From NCBI RefSeq assembly GCF_003012795.1, contig NZ_PXYH01000023.1, forward strand, positions 1-64,000: a stretch of 64,000 nucleotides of DNA, read 5' to 3'. The notes beneath the pieces are model-generated. The model saw only the letters and a program-made list of their open reading frames with translations, was not told the origin of the DNA and searched no databases. This document shows positions 8,411-21,958 of the stretch, piece by piece. Position 1 is the first letter of the stretch. The number at the start of each line of letters is the position of its first letter. This DNA is from Zobellella taiwanensis (GTDB lineage Bacteria > Pseudomonadota > Gammaproteobacteria > Enterobacterales > Aeromonadaceae). The position numbers and the translations under genes were made by a program.

Positions 8411-8950
8411 ATGAAAAAACTGTTCAGCGGCCTCTGTGGCCTGCTGCTGTGCCAGACCGCCAGCGCAACCGAGCCAAACGCTGCCGCCCTGTTTGAACAC
8501 CAGCTGCCCCGGCTGCACTCGAACGAGACGGTAGACATGCGCCAGTTTGCCGGCCAGCCGCTGCTGGTGGTGAACACCGCCAGCCACTGCGGCTTTACCG
8601 GCCAGTTCGAGGGGCTGGAGGCGCTGCATCAGCAATATAAGGACCAGGGTTTGAAAGTGGTGGGTTTTCCGTCCAATGACTTCAACCAGGAAGCCAACAG
8701 CGAAGCCGAAGCGGCGGAGGTCTGCTACGTCAACTTCGGGGTGACCTTCAGCATGGTGGCGCCCATCAAGGTGCGAGGCGACGACGCCCACCCCATCTTC
8801 CGGGAAATCTCCCGCCAGAGCGGCAAGGCGCCGCGCTGGAACTTTTACAAATACGTGATCGATCGGGAAGGGCGAGTGACAGCGGTGTTTTCCAGCCTGA
8901 CGGGGCCGGACAGCAAAAAATTGAAAACCGCCATAGAGGCGGTGTTGTAG
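8411..8950 (+). CDS. periplasmic glutathione peroxidase family protein
   Basis: Thiol peroxidase of the glutathione peroxidase family, 179 residues. A cleavable signal peptide (MKKLFSGLCGLLLCQTASA) points to the periplasm. The active-site motif is NTASHCGFTG with cysteine C60 in place of selenocysteine. The other tetrad residues are present as the glutamine in FNQE and WN in RWNFYKY. The frame extends 30 bases upstream to another ATG (8381), but GGGAG just upstream and the signal peptide support 8411. Bacterial members of this type usually take electrons from thioredoxin rather than glutathione. It stands alone. Confidence 0.88.
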   Translation: MKKLFSGLCGLLLCQTASATEPNAAALFEHQLPRLHSNETVDMRQFAGQPLLVVNTASHCGFTGQFEGLEALHQQYKDQGLKVVGFPSNDFNQEANSEAEAAEVCYVNFGVTFSMVAPIKVRGDDAHPIFREISRQSGKAPRWNFYKYVIDREGRVTAVFSSLTGPDSKKLKTAIEAVL

Positions 8951-8974
8951 TCACGCCCGCCTTCGCGGGCATGA
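8951..8974. terminator. bidirectional hairpin between convergent genes
   Basis: TCA-C-GCCCGC-CTTC-GCGGGC-A-TGA is an almost fully symmetrical hairpin in the 46-base gap between two convergent genes. It resembles common REP-type terminator hairpins. No T-run follows on either strand. Confidence 0.5.
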
Positions 8975-8996
8975 CCGGTTACGGCACCGTCCTTAC

Positions 8997-10529
8997 TCAG
9001 GTGCCCAGCGGAGTAATGCGCACCTGGGCGATGCGGAAATCATCGACCTGAGTCACTTCAAAGCGCAGATCCTCGCGTTCGAACACCGCGCCCGGCTCCG
9101 GCAGCTGGCCGGCCAGGGCCAGCAGCAGGCCCGCCAGGGTCGCGTATTCATCGGCCGGATCCACCAGCCCCTTGCGCGCCAGCACCTGCTCCAGGTAGTG
9201 CAGATCGGTGCTGCCCTTCACCAGCCAGCCGTGTTCATCGGCCAGCACCTCTGGCTCCTCGTCCTCTTCAAGAAACTCGCCGACGATGGCCTCCAGCAGG
9301 TCGTGGGGCGTTACCAGCCCCTGCACGGTGCCGAACTCGTCACTGACCAGCACCATATTACCGCGCGCCTCGCGCAGTATGTTGAGCAGGCGGATCACGC
9401 TGATGCTGTCGGGCACTATGATGGGATCGTGGTCCCGGGCCAATTCGGGCAGTGACCTGCCCTCCTTCAGCCCGGACACCAGCTCCTTGGCGCGCACCAC
9501 CCCTATGATGTTGTCCAGCTCATCGTCGCACACCGGGAACAGGCTGTGAGAAGTCCCCAGCAACAGTGCCATCACCTCGTCCCGGTCGTCGTGGATGTCT
9601 ATCCAGGCGATATCGGCCCTGGGCGTCATTACGGTGCGGATGGAGCGCTCCGCCAAAGACAGCACGCCGCTGATCATATTGCGCTCTTCCTCGGCAAAGC
9701 CCTGCTGCTCCTTGTGCTGCCTGTCGTCCGCCGGCGCCTCGGCCACCGGGCGGCCTCCGCCCATCAGGTTGAAGATGGCCTGGGTGGTGCGCTCGCGCAG
9801 GGGCAGCCGCGCCTCGGCCTTCTGGGAATTGCGCTTGGCCAGCTGGTTGAAAAACTCGATCAAAATCGAGAAGCCGATGGCGGCGTACAGATAGCCCTTG
9901 GGAATATGGAAACCAAAGCCCTCGGCCACCAGGCTGAAACCGATCATCAGCAGGAAGCTCAGGCACAGCACCACCACGGTGGGATGGGCGTTGACGAACT
10001 CGGTAAGCGGCTTGGACGCCACCAGCATCACCACCATGGCCAGTACCACGGCGATCATCATCACTGCCAGGTTGTCCACCATGCCCACGGCGGTAATGAT
10101 GGAGTCGAGCGAGAACACCGCATCCAGCACCAGGATCTGGGCGATAACCACCCCGAAACCGGCATAGGCCACGCTGGTGCTGGCCTCGTGCATCTTGCCT
10201 TCCAGCCGCTCGTGCAGCTCCATGGTGCCCTTGAACAGCAGGAAGAGACCGCCGGCCATCAGGATCAGATCCCGCCCGGAGAAACTCAGTTCACCCAGGG
10301 TAAGCAACGGCCTGGTCAGGGTAACCAGCCAGGACACCAGGCTCAGCAGGCCAAGGCGCATGATCAGCGCCAGCGACAGGCCGATAATACGGGCCCGGTC
10401 GCGCTGGTGGGGCGGCAGTTTCTTGACCAGGATGGCAATAAATACCAGGTTGTCGATACCCAGCACGATTTCCAGGATCACCAGCGTCAGCAGGCCCGCC
10501 CACACAGACGGATCCATCAGGAATTCCAT
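8997..10529 (-). CDS. TerC-family membrane protein with CBS pair and CorC/HlyC domain
   Basis: Inner-membrane protein of 510 residues in three parts. An N-terminal TerC domain (about 1-235) has seven or so membrane segments and the conserved acidic motifs EIVLGIDN and DAVFSLDSI, which probably bind metal in the membrane. A cytosolic CBS pair (about 290-415) senses nucleotides. A C-terminal CorC/HlyC transporter-associated domain (about 425-508) completes it. This is the YoaE/YegH architecture of E. coli. Work on TerC proteins links them to manganese export that serves secreted enzymes, but the role of this subtype is less clear. The start is supported by AGAGG seven bases upstream. Confidence 0.88.
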   Translation of the reverse strand: MEFLMDPSVWAGLLTLVILEIVLGIDNLVFIAILVKKLPPHQRDRARIIGLSLALIMRLGLLSLVSWLVTLTRPLLTLGELSFSGRDLILMAGGLFLLFKGTMELHERLEGKMHEASTSVAYAGFGVVIAQILVLDAVFSLDSIITAVGMVDNLAVMMIAVVLAMVVMLVASKPLTEFVNAHPTVVVLCLSFLLMIGFSLVAEGFGFHIPKGYLYAAIGFSILIEFFNQLAKRNSQKAEARLPLRERTTQAIFNLMGGGRPVAEAPADDRQHKEQQGFAEEERNMISGVLSLAERSIRTVMTPRADIAWIDIHDDRDEVMALLLGTSHSLFPVCDDELDNIIGVVRAKELVSGLKEGRSLPELARDHDPIIVPDSISVIRLLNILREARGNMVLVSDEFGTVQGLVTPHDLLEAIVGEFLEEDEEPEVLADEHGWLVKGSTDLHYLEQVLARKGLVDPADEYATLAGLLLALAGQLPEPGAVFEREDLRFEVTQVDDFRIAQVRITPLGT

Positions 10530-10888
10530 GAATTACCTCTTGAGTCAGTAAGACGGATGCAGATTAACAAGCCGCACGGGCCAGACCGGCAAGCTGAGTA
10601 TAGCCGGGGCAGGGTTCGGATCTGGATGGGACGGCAGGTACCGTAGCGCGGTCAGGAAAGAAACAAACGAAACGAGCGGAGATCAGTTGCAGGCAACTTC
10701 GCGAGCAATCCATATAGTTACCGGTTTTTGGCCGGGCCTCTTGGTTAAAATGAGGCTACATCATAATCAGTTGGCGGCATTTGATAAATAGCCCAGAGGA
10801 AAACAAGGGGCCGTTGCGCCGGCGGAGAAAACCCCGGGAAAACGGGATAAGATGGCCTTTTCAACCAATATCCAAAGAGCCTGACACC
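10530..10888. other. intergenic region upstream of pxpA
   Basis: About 360 bases between divergent genes. An in-frame extension of pxpA to 10781 exists, but it is arginine-rich and unlike the family. A TTGGTT...CATAAT pair near 10742-10768 could be a weak promoter with short spacing. Nothing else was recognised. Confidence 0.3.
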
Positions 10889-11635
10889 ATGCCCAAACTA
10901 CTGCTAAATGCCGACATGGGGGAAAGCTTCGGCCCCTGGGTGATGGGTTGCGACCGGGAGGTGATGCCTTTCGTGGATCTGGCCAACGTGGCCTGCGGCT
11001 TTCATGCCTCCGATCCGGACACCATGCGCCGCACCGTGCGCCTGGCGCTGGACCACGGGGTGACAGTGGGTGCCCACCCGGCCTACCCGGATCTGGTGGG
11101 TTTTGGCCGCCGCTCCCTGGCCTGCTCCCCCGCCGAAATCGAGAACCTGGTGCTCTACCAGTTGGGGGCGCTGGACGCCCTGTGCCGGGCCGAAGGCGGC
11201 CGGGTGGCCTACGTCAAGCCCCACGGCGCCCTCTACAACGACATGATGCAGGACCCGGCCCGGCTGGAGGCGGTGATAAAGGCGGTGGCCGCCTATGACG
11301 CCACCCTGCCGCTGATGGTGATGGCCACCAAGGATCCAGAGCCGGCCCAGGCACTTGCCGCGCGGCACGGCGTCACCCTCTGGCTCGAGGCCTTCGCCGA
11401 TCGCGCCTACGACGCCCAGGGCTACCTGGTCTCCCGCCGGTTGCCCGGCGCCGTGCACCACGACCCCGCCGTCATCGTCGAGCAGGCCCGCCGCATCGCC
11501 CTGGGCCAGGCGCTCACCGCCAGTGACGGCAGCCCGCTTACGCTGGCGGCCGACACCCTGTGCGTGCACGGCGACAACCCCGAGTCCATCGCGGCGGTCA
11601 AGGCCATCCGCCAGGCCCTGGATCAACTGGCATGA
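10889..11635 (+). CDS. pxpA: 5-oxoprolinase subunit A
   Basis: LamB/YcsF-family subunit of the ATP-dependent 5-oxoprolinase PxpABC, which opens 5-oxoproline (pyroglutamate) to glutamate, a metabolite-repair reaction in the cytoplasm. The 248 residues begin with the family signature [11 protein letters not shown] and contain [17 protein letters not shown] and VKPHGALYN. The start at 10889 was chosen because homology begins there; the open frame continues upstream without family similarity. The stop overlaps the pxpB start in ATGA (11632-11635), so the subunits are translationally coupled. Confidence 0.93.
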   Translation: MPKLLLNADMGESFGPWVMGCDREVMPFVDLANVACGFHASDPDTMRRTVRLALDHGVTVGAHPAYPDLVGFGRRSLACSPAEIENLVLYQLGALDALCRAEGGRVAYVKPHGALYNDMMQDPARLEAVIKAVAAYDATLPLMVMATKDPEPAQALAARHGVTLWLEAFADRAYDAQGYLVSRRLPGAVHHDPAVIVEQARRIALGQALTASDGSPLTLAADTLCVHGDNPESIAAVKAIRQALDQLA

Positions 11636-12342
11636 GCCCCCAGCCCCGGCTGGAAAATGCCGGTATGGATGCCTGGCTGGTGCGGCTGTTCGACGGCATA
11701 GATGAACGCAACATGGGCTGGATTACCGCCCTGGTTCGGGCCTGCGAGCAGGCCTTCGGCGACGACCTGGTGGATCTGGTGCCCTCCTACACCACGGTGC
11801 TGGTGCAGTACGATCCCCTGCGCCTGGATGACGACCAGGCACGGAAGAAGCTGCAGGCTGTGCTGGCCGGGCTGACCCCGGACCGGGACCTTGCCGACAC
11901 CCCGGTCAAGGAGCTGCCGGTGTGGTACCACCCCAGCGTGGGCCCGGACATGGCCCGGCTGGAGCGGCATACCGGCCTCGCCGCCGACCGGCTGATCCAA
12001 CTGCACAGCGAGCACGAGTACCGGGTCTTCGCACTGGGGTTTGCCCCCGGCTTCGCCTTTATGGGCAGCCTGCCCGCCGAACTGGAGCTGCCCCGGCTCG
12101 ATACCCCCCGGCCGCGGGTGCCGGCGGGCAGCGTGGCCATCGCCGGCCGCCAGACCTCCGCCTATCCCCAAGTCTCGCCCGGTGGCTGGAACCTGCTCGG
12201 GCGCACCAGCGCCACCCTGTTCGACCCGCGCAGCAAACGCTTAAGCCTGCTGCAGGTGGGCGACAGGGTACGTTTCGTGCCGGTCGACAAGGCCGCCTTC
12301 GAGCGCCTCGGCGGCGATACCTCTCCCATGGCAACAAGGTAG
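11632..12342 (+). CDS. pxpB: 5-oxoprolinase subunit B
   Basis: KipI/PxpB-type carboxyltransferase-domain subunit, 236 residues. Signatures are [24 protein letters not shown] and [11 protein letters not shown], characteristic of the allophanate hydrolase subunit 1 fold. The first 20 or so residues are non-conserved, so a start at MDAWLVRL (11665) is possible, but the ATGA overlap with pxpA favours 11632. The Bacillus homologue KipI is known as a kinase inhibitor; in this three-gene order the metabolic role is the right call. Confidence 0.92.
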   Translation: MSPQPRLENAGMDAWLVRLFDGIDERNMGWITALVRACEQAFGDDLVDLVPSYTTVLVQYDPLRLDDDQARKKLQAVLAGLTPDRDLADTPVKELPVWYHPSVGPDMARLERHTGLAADRLIQLHSEHEYRVFALGFAPGFAFMGSLPAELELPRLDTPRPRVPAGSVAIAGRQTSAYPQVSPGGWNLLGRTSATLFDPRSKRLSLLQVGDRVRFVPVDKAAFERLGGDTSPMATR

Positions 12343-12345
12343 TTC

Positions 12346-13278
12346 ATGATGGCACAAGGATATCTCACCATTAGCCGCCCCGGCCCGCTCAGCACCCTGC
12401 AGGACGCCGGCCGCTACGGCGTACGCCGCCTGGGCGTCACCCAGGGCGGCCCCGCCGACCTGCACGCCTGGGCCTGGGCCAACTGGCTGCTGGGCAACCC
12501 CTGGGGCGGCACGGCGCTGGAAATCACCCTCGGCGGCCTGGAACTCAAGGCCGGGCAGGACTGCCGGCTGGCCCTGGCCGGCCCGGATATGCAGGCGACC
12601 CTGGACGGCAAGCCTCTCGCGCCCTGGCGGGCCTTTACCCTCAAGGCCGGCCAGGTGCTGAGCCTCGGCATGTGCCGCCAGGGTGTGCGTGCCTACCTGG
12701 CGGTAGCCGGCGGTTTTATCGCCGAGCCGGTGCTGGGCAGCCGGGCCTGCGTGGTGCGCGACGGCCTGGGCGGCCACAAGGGCGATGGCAGCAAGCTGGC
12801 CGCCGGCGACCGGCTGGCTTTTGTGCCGAATGAAACCGCCATACCGGCACGCCGCCTGCCCGACGACGCCCTGCCCGATTATGGGGAAATGCCCCGGCTG
12901 GCGCTGATCCCCGGCGCCCAGTTCCGCTTTTTCGATGATGCCAGCCTGCTCAACGCTTTCGGCCAACCCTGGCGGGTCGACAACCGCTCGGATCGCATGG
13001 GTATCCGCCTGCAGGGGCCGCCGCTGCATTGCTCCATCGCCTCGATGATCTCCGAGGGCATCAACCTGGGCGCGGTGCAGGTACCGCCGGACGGCCAGCC
13101 CATAGTGCTGCTCAACGACCGCCAGACCATCGGCGGCTATCCCCGCCTCGGCACCCTGACGCCCCTGGCCTGCTCCCGCCTGGCCCAGTGTCGCCCGGGC
13201 CAGCCGCTCTGGCTGTACAGCACCGCCACCGACGCCGCCCAGCGGGAATACCGGCAATTCCGGGCGCGGTTCGAGTAA
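12346..13278 (+). CDS. pxpC: 5-oxoprolinase subunit C
   Basis: KipA/PxpC subunit with an allophanate hydrolase subunit 2 fold, 310 residues. Visible signatures are SRPGPLSTLQDAGRYG at the N terminus, GGPADLHAWAWAN, LAVAGGF and the late DRMGIRLQGP plus GYPRLGTL. It follows pxpB by three bases with AAGG upstream; a second ATG three bases on is equally possible. With PxpA and PxpB it completes the enzyme. No dedicated 5-oxoproline transporter is present nearby. Confidence 0.92.
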   Translation: MMAQGYLTISRPGPLSTLQDAGRYGVRRLGVTQGGPADLHAWAWANWLLGNPWGGTALEITLGGLELKAGQDCRLALAGPDMQATLDGKPLAPWRAFTLKAGQVLSLGMCRQGVRAYLAVAGGFIAEPVLGSRACVVRDGLGGHKGDGSKLAAGDRLAFVPNETAIPARRLPDDALPDYGEMPRLALIPGAQFRFFDDASLLNAFGQPWRVDNRSDRMGIRLQGPPLHCSIASMISEGINLGAVQVPPDGQPIVLLNDRQTIGGYPRLGTLTPLACSRLAQCRPGQPLWLYSTATDAAQREYRQFRARFE

Positions 13279-13396
13279 GAAGAGGGCACGATGGCATCGG
13301 CATCCGAGGGACGCCGCCGTCATCCCATGGACACGGATACCCAAAGGTTGCACCATATCGGGCACTTCGGCCCCCAAGCAGAGAGGGAATGCCTTC

Positions 13397-14566
13397 ATGA
13401 GCGAATACCAATATTACGAGTTTGCCGCCCTCGACCAGCCCCTGAGCGCCCGGCAGCAGGCCGAGCTGCGCGCCCGCTCCAGCCGGGCCACCATCACCAG
13501 CGGCAGCTTTATCAACGAGTACCATTGGGGCGACCTCAAGGGCGACCCCCTGGAATGGATGCACCGCTACTTCGACGCCCACCTCTACTCGGCCAACTGG
13601 GGACATTGCCTGCTGATGCTGAAGCTGCCGACGGACGCCCTGGACCAGGCCATGCTGGATGCCTGCCTGCAGCCCTCGGCCGAGCACGGCCAGAGCGATA
13701 CCTTCGAGAGCAGCGTCACCGGCCGGCACTGCGTACTGACCTGGAGCTTCAACGACGAAGCCGGCGAGAGCGAGCGGTTCTGGCGCCAGGACGACGGCCC
13801 CGACTGGCTGAGCCGGTTGCTGCCCCTGCGGCAGGAATTGCTGAGGGGCGATGTCCGGCCCCTGTACCTCGGCTGGCTGGCCCGTCTCAGCGCCGGCGAG
13901 CTGGGCGATGGCGATCTCGAGCCGCCCTTGCCGCCCGGCCTGGCGACCCTAACACCCGCCCAGCAGGCACTGGCAGACTTTCTGGAGATCGATCCGGACT
14001 GGCTGCAGGCCGCGGCGGCGGCCAGCCCGGCCGAACCCGGGCAGGAAGAGCCGGAATACGATCTCTGGCTGGAGCAACAGCCGCTGCCGGAGCTCAGGGC
14101 AACGGCGCGCCTGCTGCTCGAAGGCCGGGGGCTGGAGGCGGAGCGCGGCCTGCGCCGGCGTTTCCTCGACTGGCAACGGGGCCGCCGGCCCCGGACGTCG
14201 AGCGCTCCTCGCCGCACCCTGGCCCAGATCGCCACCGGCTACGCCAGCGCGCGCGAGCGGCGCCTCGAGCGCGAACGGCTCGTCCAGGCCGAGCTAGAAG
14301 CCAGGCACTTGGCCGAGCACAGGGCCCGTCTCGCCGCCCTGGCGGCGGATCCGGAGCGGATCTGGCAGGAGATGGATACACAGCTCAAGCGCGGCTCCGG
14401 GGTCGGCTATGATCAGGCCCTGAACCTGGCCCGGGCGCTGGCGGAAGCCCTGCGCCATGCCGGCAGGGAGGAGGATTTCAAGCAGGGCCTGGCCGAGCTG
14501 CAACGCCACCACGGCAAGCGCCCGGCCTGGATCACGCGGCTCAGGCAGGCCGGATTGCTGGGCTAA
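13397..14566 (+). CDS. conserved protein of unknown function
   Basis: I do not recognise a named family for this 389-residue protein. The N-terminal part (about 1-110) looks globular and conserved in style: YYEFAALDQPLSARQQAELR, then TSGSFINEYHWGDLKGDP and YFDAHLYSANWG. The C-terminal 120 residues are arginine- and alanine-rich with strong helical and coiled-coil character, and end in a repeat-like segment (LARALAEALRHAGREEDF). There is no signal peptide or membrane segment. It lies 118 bases after pxpC on the same strand, with GAGAGGG as ribosome site, and may be a separate unit. No enzymatic motif was seen. Confidence 0.8.
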   Translation: MSEYQYYEFAALDQPLSARQQAELRARSSRATITSGSFINEYHWGDLKGDPLEWMHRYFDAHLYSANWGHCLLMLKLPTDALDQAMLDACLQPSAEHGQSDTFESSVTGRHCVLTWSFNDEAGESERFWRQDDGPDWLSRLLPLRQELLRGDVRPLYLGWLARLSAGELGDGDLEPPLPPGLATLTPAQQALADFLEIDPDWLQAAAAASPAEPGQEEPEYDLWLEQQPLPELRATARLLLEGRGLEAERGLRRRFLDWQRGRRPRTSSAPRRTLAQIATGYASARERRLERERLVQAELEARHLAEHRARLAALAADPERIWQEMDTQLKRGSGVGYDQALNLARALAEALRHAGREEDFKQGLAELQRHHGKRPAWITRLRQAGLLG

Positions 14567-14612
14567 GCCGTTGCCCGCAAGCCGAGTTCAGCGCCGACAA
14601 TAAAGTGACCGG

Positions 14613-14641
14613 TTGGGGCACGGGCGCCCGCCCGCGCCCCA
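14613..14641. repeat. GC-rich inverted repeat, possible degenerate REP unit
   Basis: TGGGGC and GCCCCA flank GGGC-GCCC-GCCC between two convergent genes. The right half (14621-14641) differs from the REP-like tail at 22094-22118 by one deleted base and one mismatch, so it may be a degenerate fourth copy or simply a terminator hairpin. Confidence 0.4.
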
Positions 14642-14645
14642 GGCG

Positions 14646-15047
14646 TCAGCCGAACCGGCGCGACTCCCGGTTGACCTCGTCCACCTGGCCGTTCAGGGTC
14701 CAGTAGTCGTAGAGGTAGCCGAGCAGGAAGAGACCGCCGGTGAAGAACCAGAGGATGGCGGTGATCCACTTGCCCATATAGAGCCGGTGGGCGCCAAAGA
14801 TGCCGAGGAAGGTCAACAGTATCCAGCTGACGTTGTAGTCCTTGGGCCCGACAACATAGCGGCGCTCGGCGGCGCGGTCCATGGAAGGGATCAGGAACAA
14901 GTCCACTATCCAGCCAATAAAAAACAGGCCCAGGGTAAAAAAGTAGATGGTGCCGCTGATGGGGCGGCCGTAGTAGAAGCGGTGCGCGCCCATAAAGCCG
15001 AAAATCCACAGGATATAGCCGATCACCTTGCTGTGCGTGTTGTTCAT
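14646..15047 (-). CDS. TM2 domain membrane protein
   Basis: Small membrane protein of 133 residues with two TM2-type modules, each a pair of hydrophobic helices joined by a short turn and preceded by GAHRFYYGR (about 19-27) or GAHRLYMGK. A middle segment with MDRAAERRYVVG separates them, and the C terminus is polar. TM2 proteins are widespread and mostly without known function in bacteria. The longer open frame (to 15212) is rejected: the ATG at 15047 has GAGG upstream and homology begins there. Confidence 0.85.
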   Translation of the reverse strand: MNNTHSKVIGYILWIFGFMGAHRFYYGRPISGTIYFFTLGLFFIGWIVDLFLIPSMDRAAERRYVVGPKDYNVSWILLTFLGIFGAHRLYMGKWITAILWFFTGGLFLLGYLYDYWTLNGQVDEVNRESRRFG

Positions 15048-15360
15048 GCTGCCTCGGAGCGGGTTGCCCAAAACGGCCATTCTAGACGTTGCCGTGTGCA
15101 ACTGCCACGCCTGTCGGCAAAACGGCGACCCGGTTCGTCGTGCCCCTTCGGGAACTGTAAGCCGAGAACACGCGCAGTGCGAAACATCAGTGCGGTTGCG
15201 CTCCGCCGACACGCTTCAAGCCCATCCTTGGGACGCTCGGCACATGCCATCCATGGCATGTGACGGTCGGCTTCGGCAATCCCCACTGCTGCTTCGAGCA
15301 AGATTTTTCGCTGCCTGCAGCCAACAACAGGCAGCTTATAGCTGACATTCAGGCTATCAG
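15048..15360. other. intergenic region between TM2 gene and thiH
   Basis: About 310 bases with no convincing gene. It contains a 22-base inverted repeat with 10-base arms, CACATGCCAT-CC-ATGGCATGTG, at 15241-15262. No T-run follows, so its role is unclear. Short AGCTTATAGCTGACATTCAGG-like stretches near 15340 are not convincing as terminators of the thi operon. Confidence 0.4.
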
Positions 15361-16479
15361 TTACCGGCTGGCGGAGTAGCTGTTGTCCCAGTCTTTCCAT
15401 ACCGGCTGCAGGCCGGCGGCGGCCACCGCCCTGGCCACCTCGGCCGGGGCGCGGTCGTCGTCGATCTCGAACTGCTCCAGCTCGACGGTGGCGTCGGCGT
15501 AGCCGCCGGGCTGGGTCTTGGAGCCGGCGCTGATGCTGGTGATGCCGAGCGGGATCACCTTGTCCCGGAACTGCTCCGACTCCCGGGTGGACAGGCTGAG
15601 CTCCAGCTCCTGGTCGAACAGCCGGTAGGCGCAGATCAGCTGCACCAGCTGGCGGTCGCTCATCACCGACTTGGGCTCCAGGCCGCCGGCGCAGGGCCGC
15701 AGGCGCGGGAAGGATACCGAATAGCGGGTCTGCCAGTAGTGCTTCTGCAGGTAGCGCAGGTGCGCCGCCACATAGAAGCTGTCGGCGCGCCAGTCCTCCA
15801 GCCCGAACAGGGCGCCTAGGCCGATCTTGTCGATGCCCGCCTTGCCCAGGCGGTCCGGGGTTTCCAGCCGCCAGCGGAAGTCCTTCTTCTTGCCGCGGAT
15901 ATGGTGCTGGTCGTAGGTCAGGTGCTGGTAGGTCTCCTGGTACACCATAACACTGTCCAGCCCGTATTCCCGCAGCTCGGCGTATTCCTCCCGGGACAGG
16001 GGCTGCACCTCCATCATCACATAGCTGAAGTGGCGCTTGATGATCGGCAGCATCCGCTTGAAGTAGTCGAGCCCTACCTTGCCCTCGTGCTCGCCGGTCA
16101 CCAGCAGCACGGTGTCGAAGCCCATGGCCTTGATCGCCAAGCATTCCCGCTCTATCTCTGCCTCCGTCAGGGTGCGCCGCTTGAGCCGGTTGCTCATGGA
16201 AAAACCGCAGTAGGTGCAGTCGTTGGCGCACAGGTTGGACAGGTAGAGCGGGATATAAAAGCCCACCGTATTGCCGAAGCGCTGGCGGGTCAGGCGCCAG
16301 GCCTGCTGCGCCATCTGCTCCAGGTAGGGCTCGGCGGCCGGCGAGATCAGCGCCATAAAGTCCTGCAGATCCCGTTTCGGCCGGGCCAGGGCCCGCTCCA
16401 CGTCCCGCGCCTGCTTGCCGTAGATGCTCAGCTTGATGTCGTCCCAATCCAGGGAAGACCAGACCTCGAAGAAGCTCAT
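15361..16479 (-). CDS. thiH: 2-iminoacetate synthase
   Basis: Radical SAM enzyme that cleaves tyrosine to 2-iminoacetate (dehydroglycine) and p-cresol, giving the C2-N unit of the thiazole ring. The 372 residues carry the 4Fe-4S motif C84-x3-C88-x2-C91 (CANDCTYC) and a C-terminal ThiH-type domain with [13 protein letters not shown]. It is the last gene of the thi operon and overlaps thiG by ATGA. Use of ThiH rather than the oxygen-dependent ThiO glycine oxidase implies anaerobic or facultative ability, in keeping with menaquinone genes nearby. Confidence 0.95.
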   Translation of the reverse strand: MSFFEVWSSLDWDDIKLSIYGKQARDVERALARPKRDLQDFMALISPAAEPYLEQMAQQAWRLTRQRFGNTVGFYIPLYLSNLCANDCTYCGFSMSNRLKRRTLTEAEIERECLAIKAMGFDTVLLVTGEHEGKVGLDYFKRMLPIIKRHFSYVMMEVQPLSREEYAELREYGLDSVMVYQETYQHLTYDQHHIRGKKKDFRWRLETPDRLGKAGIDKIGLGALFGLEDWRADSFYVAAHLRYLQKHYWQTRYSVSFPRLRPCAGGLEPKSVMSDRQLVQLICAYRLFDQELELSLSTRESEQFRDKVIPLGITSISAGSKTQPGGYADATVELEQFEIDDDRAPAEVARAVAAAGLQPVWKDWDNSYSASR

Positions 16480-17246
16480 AACGCCCCCAGGAAGGCGGTG
16501 AGCGGGCTGGAGGCCTGGGCCTGGTGGCTCTGGCCAGCCAGCCCCGCTTCAAAGGCCATGCGCCCGGCTTCCACCGCCAGCCGGAAGGCCCGGCCCATGG
16601 CCACCGGATCGCCGGCCACGGCGATGGCGGTGTTCACCAGCACCGCATCGGCGCCCAGCTCCATGGCGTAGGCGGCGTGGCTGGGCGCGCCTATGCCGGC
16701 ATCCACCACCACCGGCACATTGGACTGCTCGATGATGATCTCGAGGAAGTCCCGGGTCACCAGCCCCTTGTTGGAGCCGATGGGGGCGCCCAGTGGCATC
16801 ACCGCCGCGCAGCCGGCTTCTTCCAGCCGCTTGCACAGCACCGGGTCGGCGCCGCAGTAGGGCAGCACCACAAAGCCCTCCTGCACCAGCCGCTCGGCGG
16901 CACGCAGGGTTTCGATGGGATCGGGCAGCAGGTATTTGGGGTCCGGGTGGATCTCCAGCTTGAGCCAGTTGGTGCCCAGGGCCTCCCGTGCCAGCCGGGC
17001 GGCGAACACCGCCTCGTCGGCGTTTTTGGCGCCCGAGGTGTTGGGCAGCAGGTTGACGCCCAGCGCCAGCAGCGGCGGCAGTATGTCGTCGCTGTGGGCC
17101 TTGAGGTCCACCCGCTTCAGGGCCATGGTCACCAGCTCGGAGCCGCTGGATTCGAACGCCGCCTTCATGACGGCGCCGTTGGCAAACTTGCCGGTGCCGG
17201 TGAACAGGCGGGAAGTAAAGGTCTTGTCGGCGATGGTCAGGCTCAT
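16476..17246 (-). CDS. thiG: thiazole synthase
   Basis: TIM-barrel enzyme that assembles the thiazole phosphate from deoxyxylulose phosphate, 2-iminoacetate and ThiS-thiocarboxylate. The 256 residues include RLFTGTGKF at the start, the Schiff-base lysine K96 in NWLKLE, and [20 protein letters not shown] near the phosphate site. An upstream in-frame extension to 17375 overlaps thiS and is rejected. It begins one base after the thiS stop, as expected for the ThiG-ThiS partners. Confidence 0.95.
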   Translation of the reverse strand: MSLTIADKTFTSRLFTGTGKFANGAVMKAAFESSGSELVTMALKRVDLKAHSDDILPPLLALGVNLLPNTSGAKNADEAVFAARLAREALGTNWLKLEIHPDPKYLLPDPIETLRAAERLVQEGFVVLPYCGADPVLCKRLEEAGCAAVMPLGAPIGSNKGLVTRDFLEIIIEQSNVPVVVDAGIGAPSHAAYAMELGADAVLVNTAIAVAGDPVAMGRAFRLAVEAGRMAFEAGLAGQSHQAQASSPLTAFLGAL

Positions 17247-17247
17247 C

Positions 17248-17448
17248 TCAGCCTCCGGCGATGGCATGGAACAGGGTGATGGTGTCGTCGGGCGCCAGGG
17301 CCTGCTCGGGCCAGCGGCTGCGGGCCACCACCTGCTGGTTGAGGGCGACCGCCACCCCGGGTTTGTCTTGCTCAAGCTCCGCCAGCAGCCGGCCCAGGGT
17401 GGTGCCCTCCGCCAGCTCCAGCGCTTCGTCGTTCAGGGTTACGCGCAT
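17248..17448 (-). CDS. thiS: sulfur carrier protein ThiS
   Basis: Ubiquitin-like sulfur carrier of 66 residues ending in the obligatory Gly-Gly (HAIAGG), which ThiF adenylates and converts to a thiocarboxylate. The start overlaps the thiF end by ten bases. An extension to 17475 lacks family similarity. Confidence 0.94.
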   Translation of the reverse strand: MRVTLNDEALELAEGTTLGRLLAELEQDKPGVAVALNQQVVARSRWPEQALAPDDTITLFHAIAGG

Positions 17449-18195
17449 GATGATTCTCCACTCTCTGGGCCGCACACGGGGCAGGCCGGATCCCTGGGTA
17501 CCTTGAGGCTGTGCCAGCGATGGGCCTTGGCCTCGAACAGCTTGAGTTCGCCCCAGGGCACGCTGCCGGTGCCGGTTAAAAACTTGATGGCTTCCAGCGC
17601 CTGCAACAGGCCGATGGTGCCCACCACCGGGCCGATCACGCCGGCGTTGCCGCAGTTGAGCCGCTCGCTCTGTTCCGGCTGGTACAGGCAGCGGTAGCAG
17701 CCGTGATCCAGTTCCGGGTTGAGCGCCAGCAACTGGCCCTCGAAACGGATGGCGGCCCCCACCAGCAGCGGCTTGCCCCAGGCGTAACAGGCGGCGTTGA
17801 TGGCCTGGCGCACCGCCATGTTGTCGGTGCAGTCCAGCACCAGGTCCACCTCGGCCACGAAGTCACCCAGGGCGCCTTCGTCCAGCTTCTGGTTGACCGC
17901 GACAAGCTCCACCTCGGGGTTGAGCCTGTGCAGCCTGTCCCGGGCCACCTCGGCCTTGCTCAGCTTGAGGCTGTCGCTGTCGTACAGGGTCTGGCGCTGC
18001 AGGTTGCTCACCTCTATCTGGTCGAAGTCGGCCAGCCACAGGGTGCCCACCCCGGCCGCCGCCAGGTACTGGGCGGCGGGCGAACCCAGGCCACCCAGGC
18101 CGACGATCAGCACCGAGGCGTTTTTCAGCCGGAGCTGGCCGGCCTCGCCCACCTCTTCCAGCAGCAGGTGGCGGCTGTAGCGCAGGAATTCGCCG

Positions 18196-18206
<11 letters not shown>
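17439..18206 (-). CDS. thiF: ThiS adenylyltransferase
   Basis: E1-like enzyme that activates the ThiS C terminus with ATP. The 255 residues include the nucleotide loop GLGGLGS at 36-42, the adenylate-binding [13 protein letters not shown], zinc cysteines C170 and C173, a second CxxC near the end (CPVC), and C185 in LNCGNAGV, at the position of the E. coli ThiF cysteine that forms a persulfide link. It overlaps thiDE upstream by 11 bases and thiS downstream by 10. MoeB is the close relative; the operon settles the assignment. Confidence 0.94.
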
Positions 18207-21704
<3,498 letters not shown>

Positions 21705-21762
21705 TCAGGAGTGTTGAGGAAGAACCGGCCGGGCGGGAAAGGGTCTTGGGGCCTGGTTCTCA

Positions 21763-21848
21763 CTTGTTTCCCTTCGCAGGTATTAGCCTGATCAGGTTCA
21801 ACGGATCCCGCTGTTCGCGGTCTCAGCCCTTGGGGGCACTCCGACAAG
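21763..21848 (-). ncRNA. TPP riboswitch (THI element)
   Basis: Read on the minus strand, this segment has the conserved THI-box parts: GGAGTGCCCC, GGCTGAGA at the pyrimidine-sensing helix, then GAACCTGATCAGG, TAATACCTGCGAAGGGA. The P1 helix closes as CTTGT with ACAAG. It sits between the promoter and thiC and would turn the whole thi operon down when thiamine pyrophosphate is plentiful. The 100 bases to thiC can also fold (AGAACC with GGTTCT), but no classical terminator with a T-run was found, so control at translation initiation is likely. Confidence 0.95.
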
Positions 21849-21958
21849 ATGGGCGCCAGTATAGCCAGAGCCACCGGTCAAAAGCAAAGCGGTTGGATAC
21901 AATTTTTGCAATTCTGGGTTAACGCTTTATCAACAAAGACATTTAAAGCGGGGATTTG

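Noticed and set aside
10781-10888. N-terminal extension of pxpA
   Set aside because: Arginine-rich and without family similarity; PxpA proteins begin at the [11 protein letters not shown] segment.
15241-15262. Inverted repeat as terminator of the thi operon
   Set aside because: Ten-base arms are present, but there is no T-run and it lies about 100 bases past thiH near the TM2 gene start, so its role is left open.
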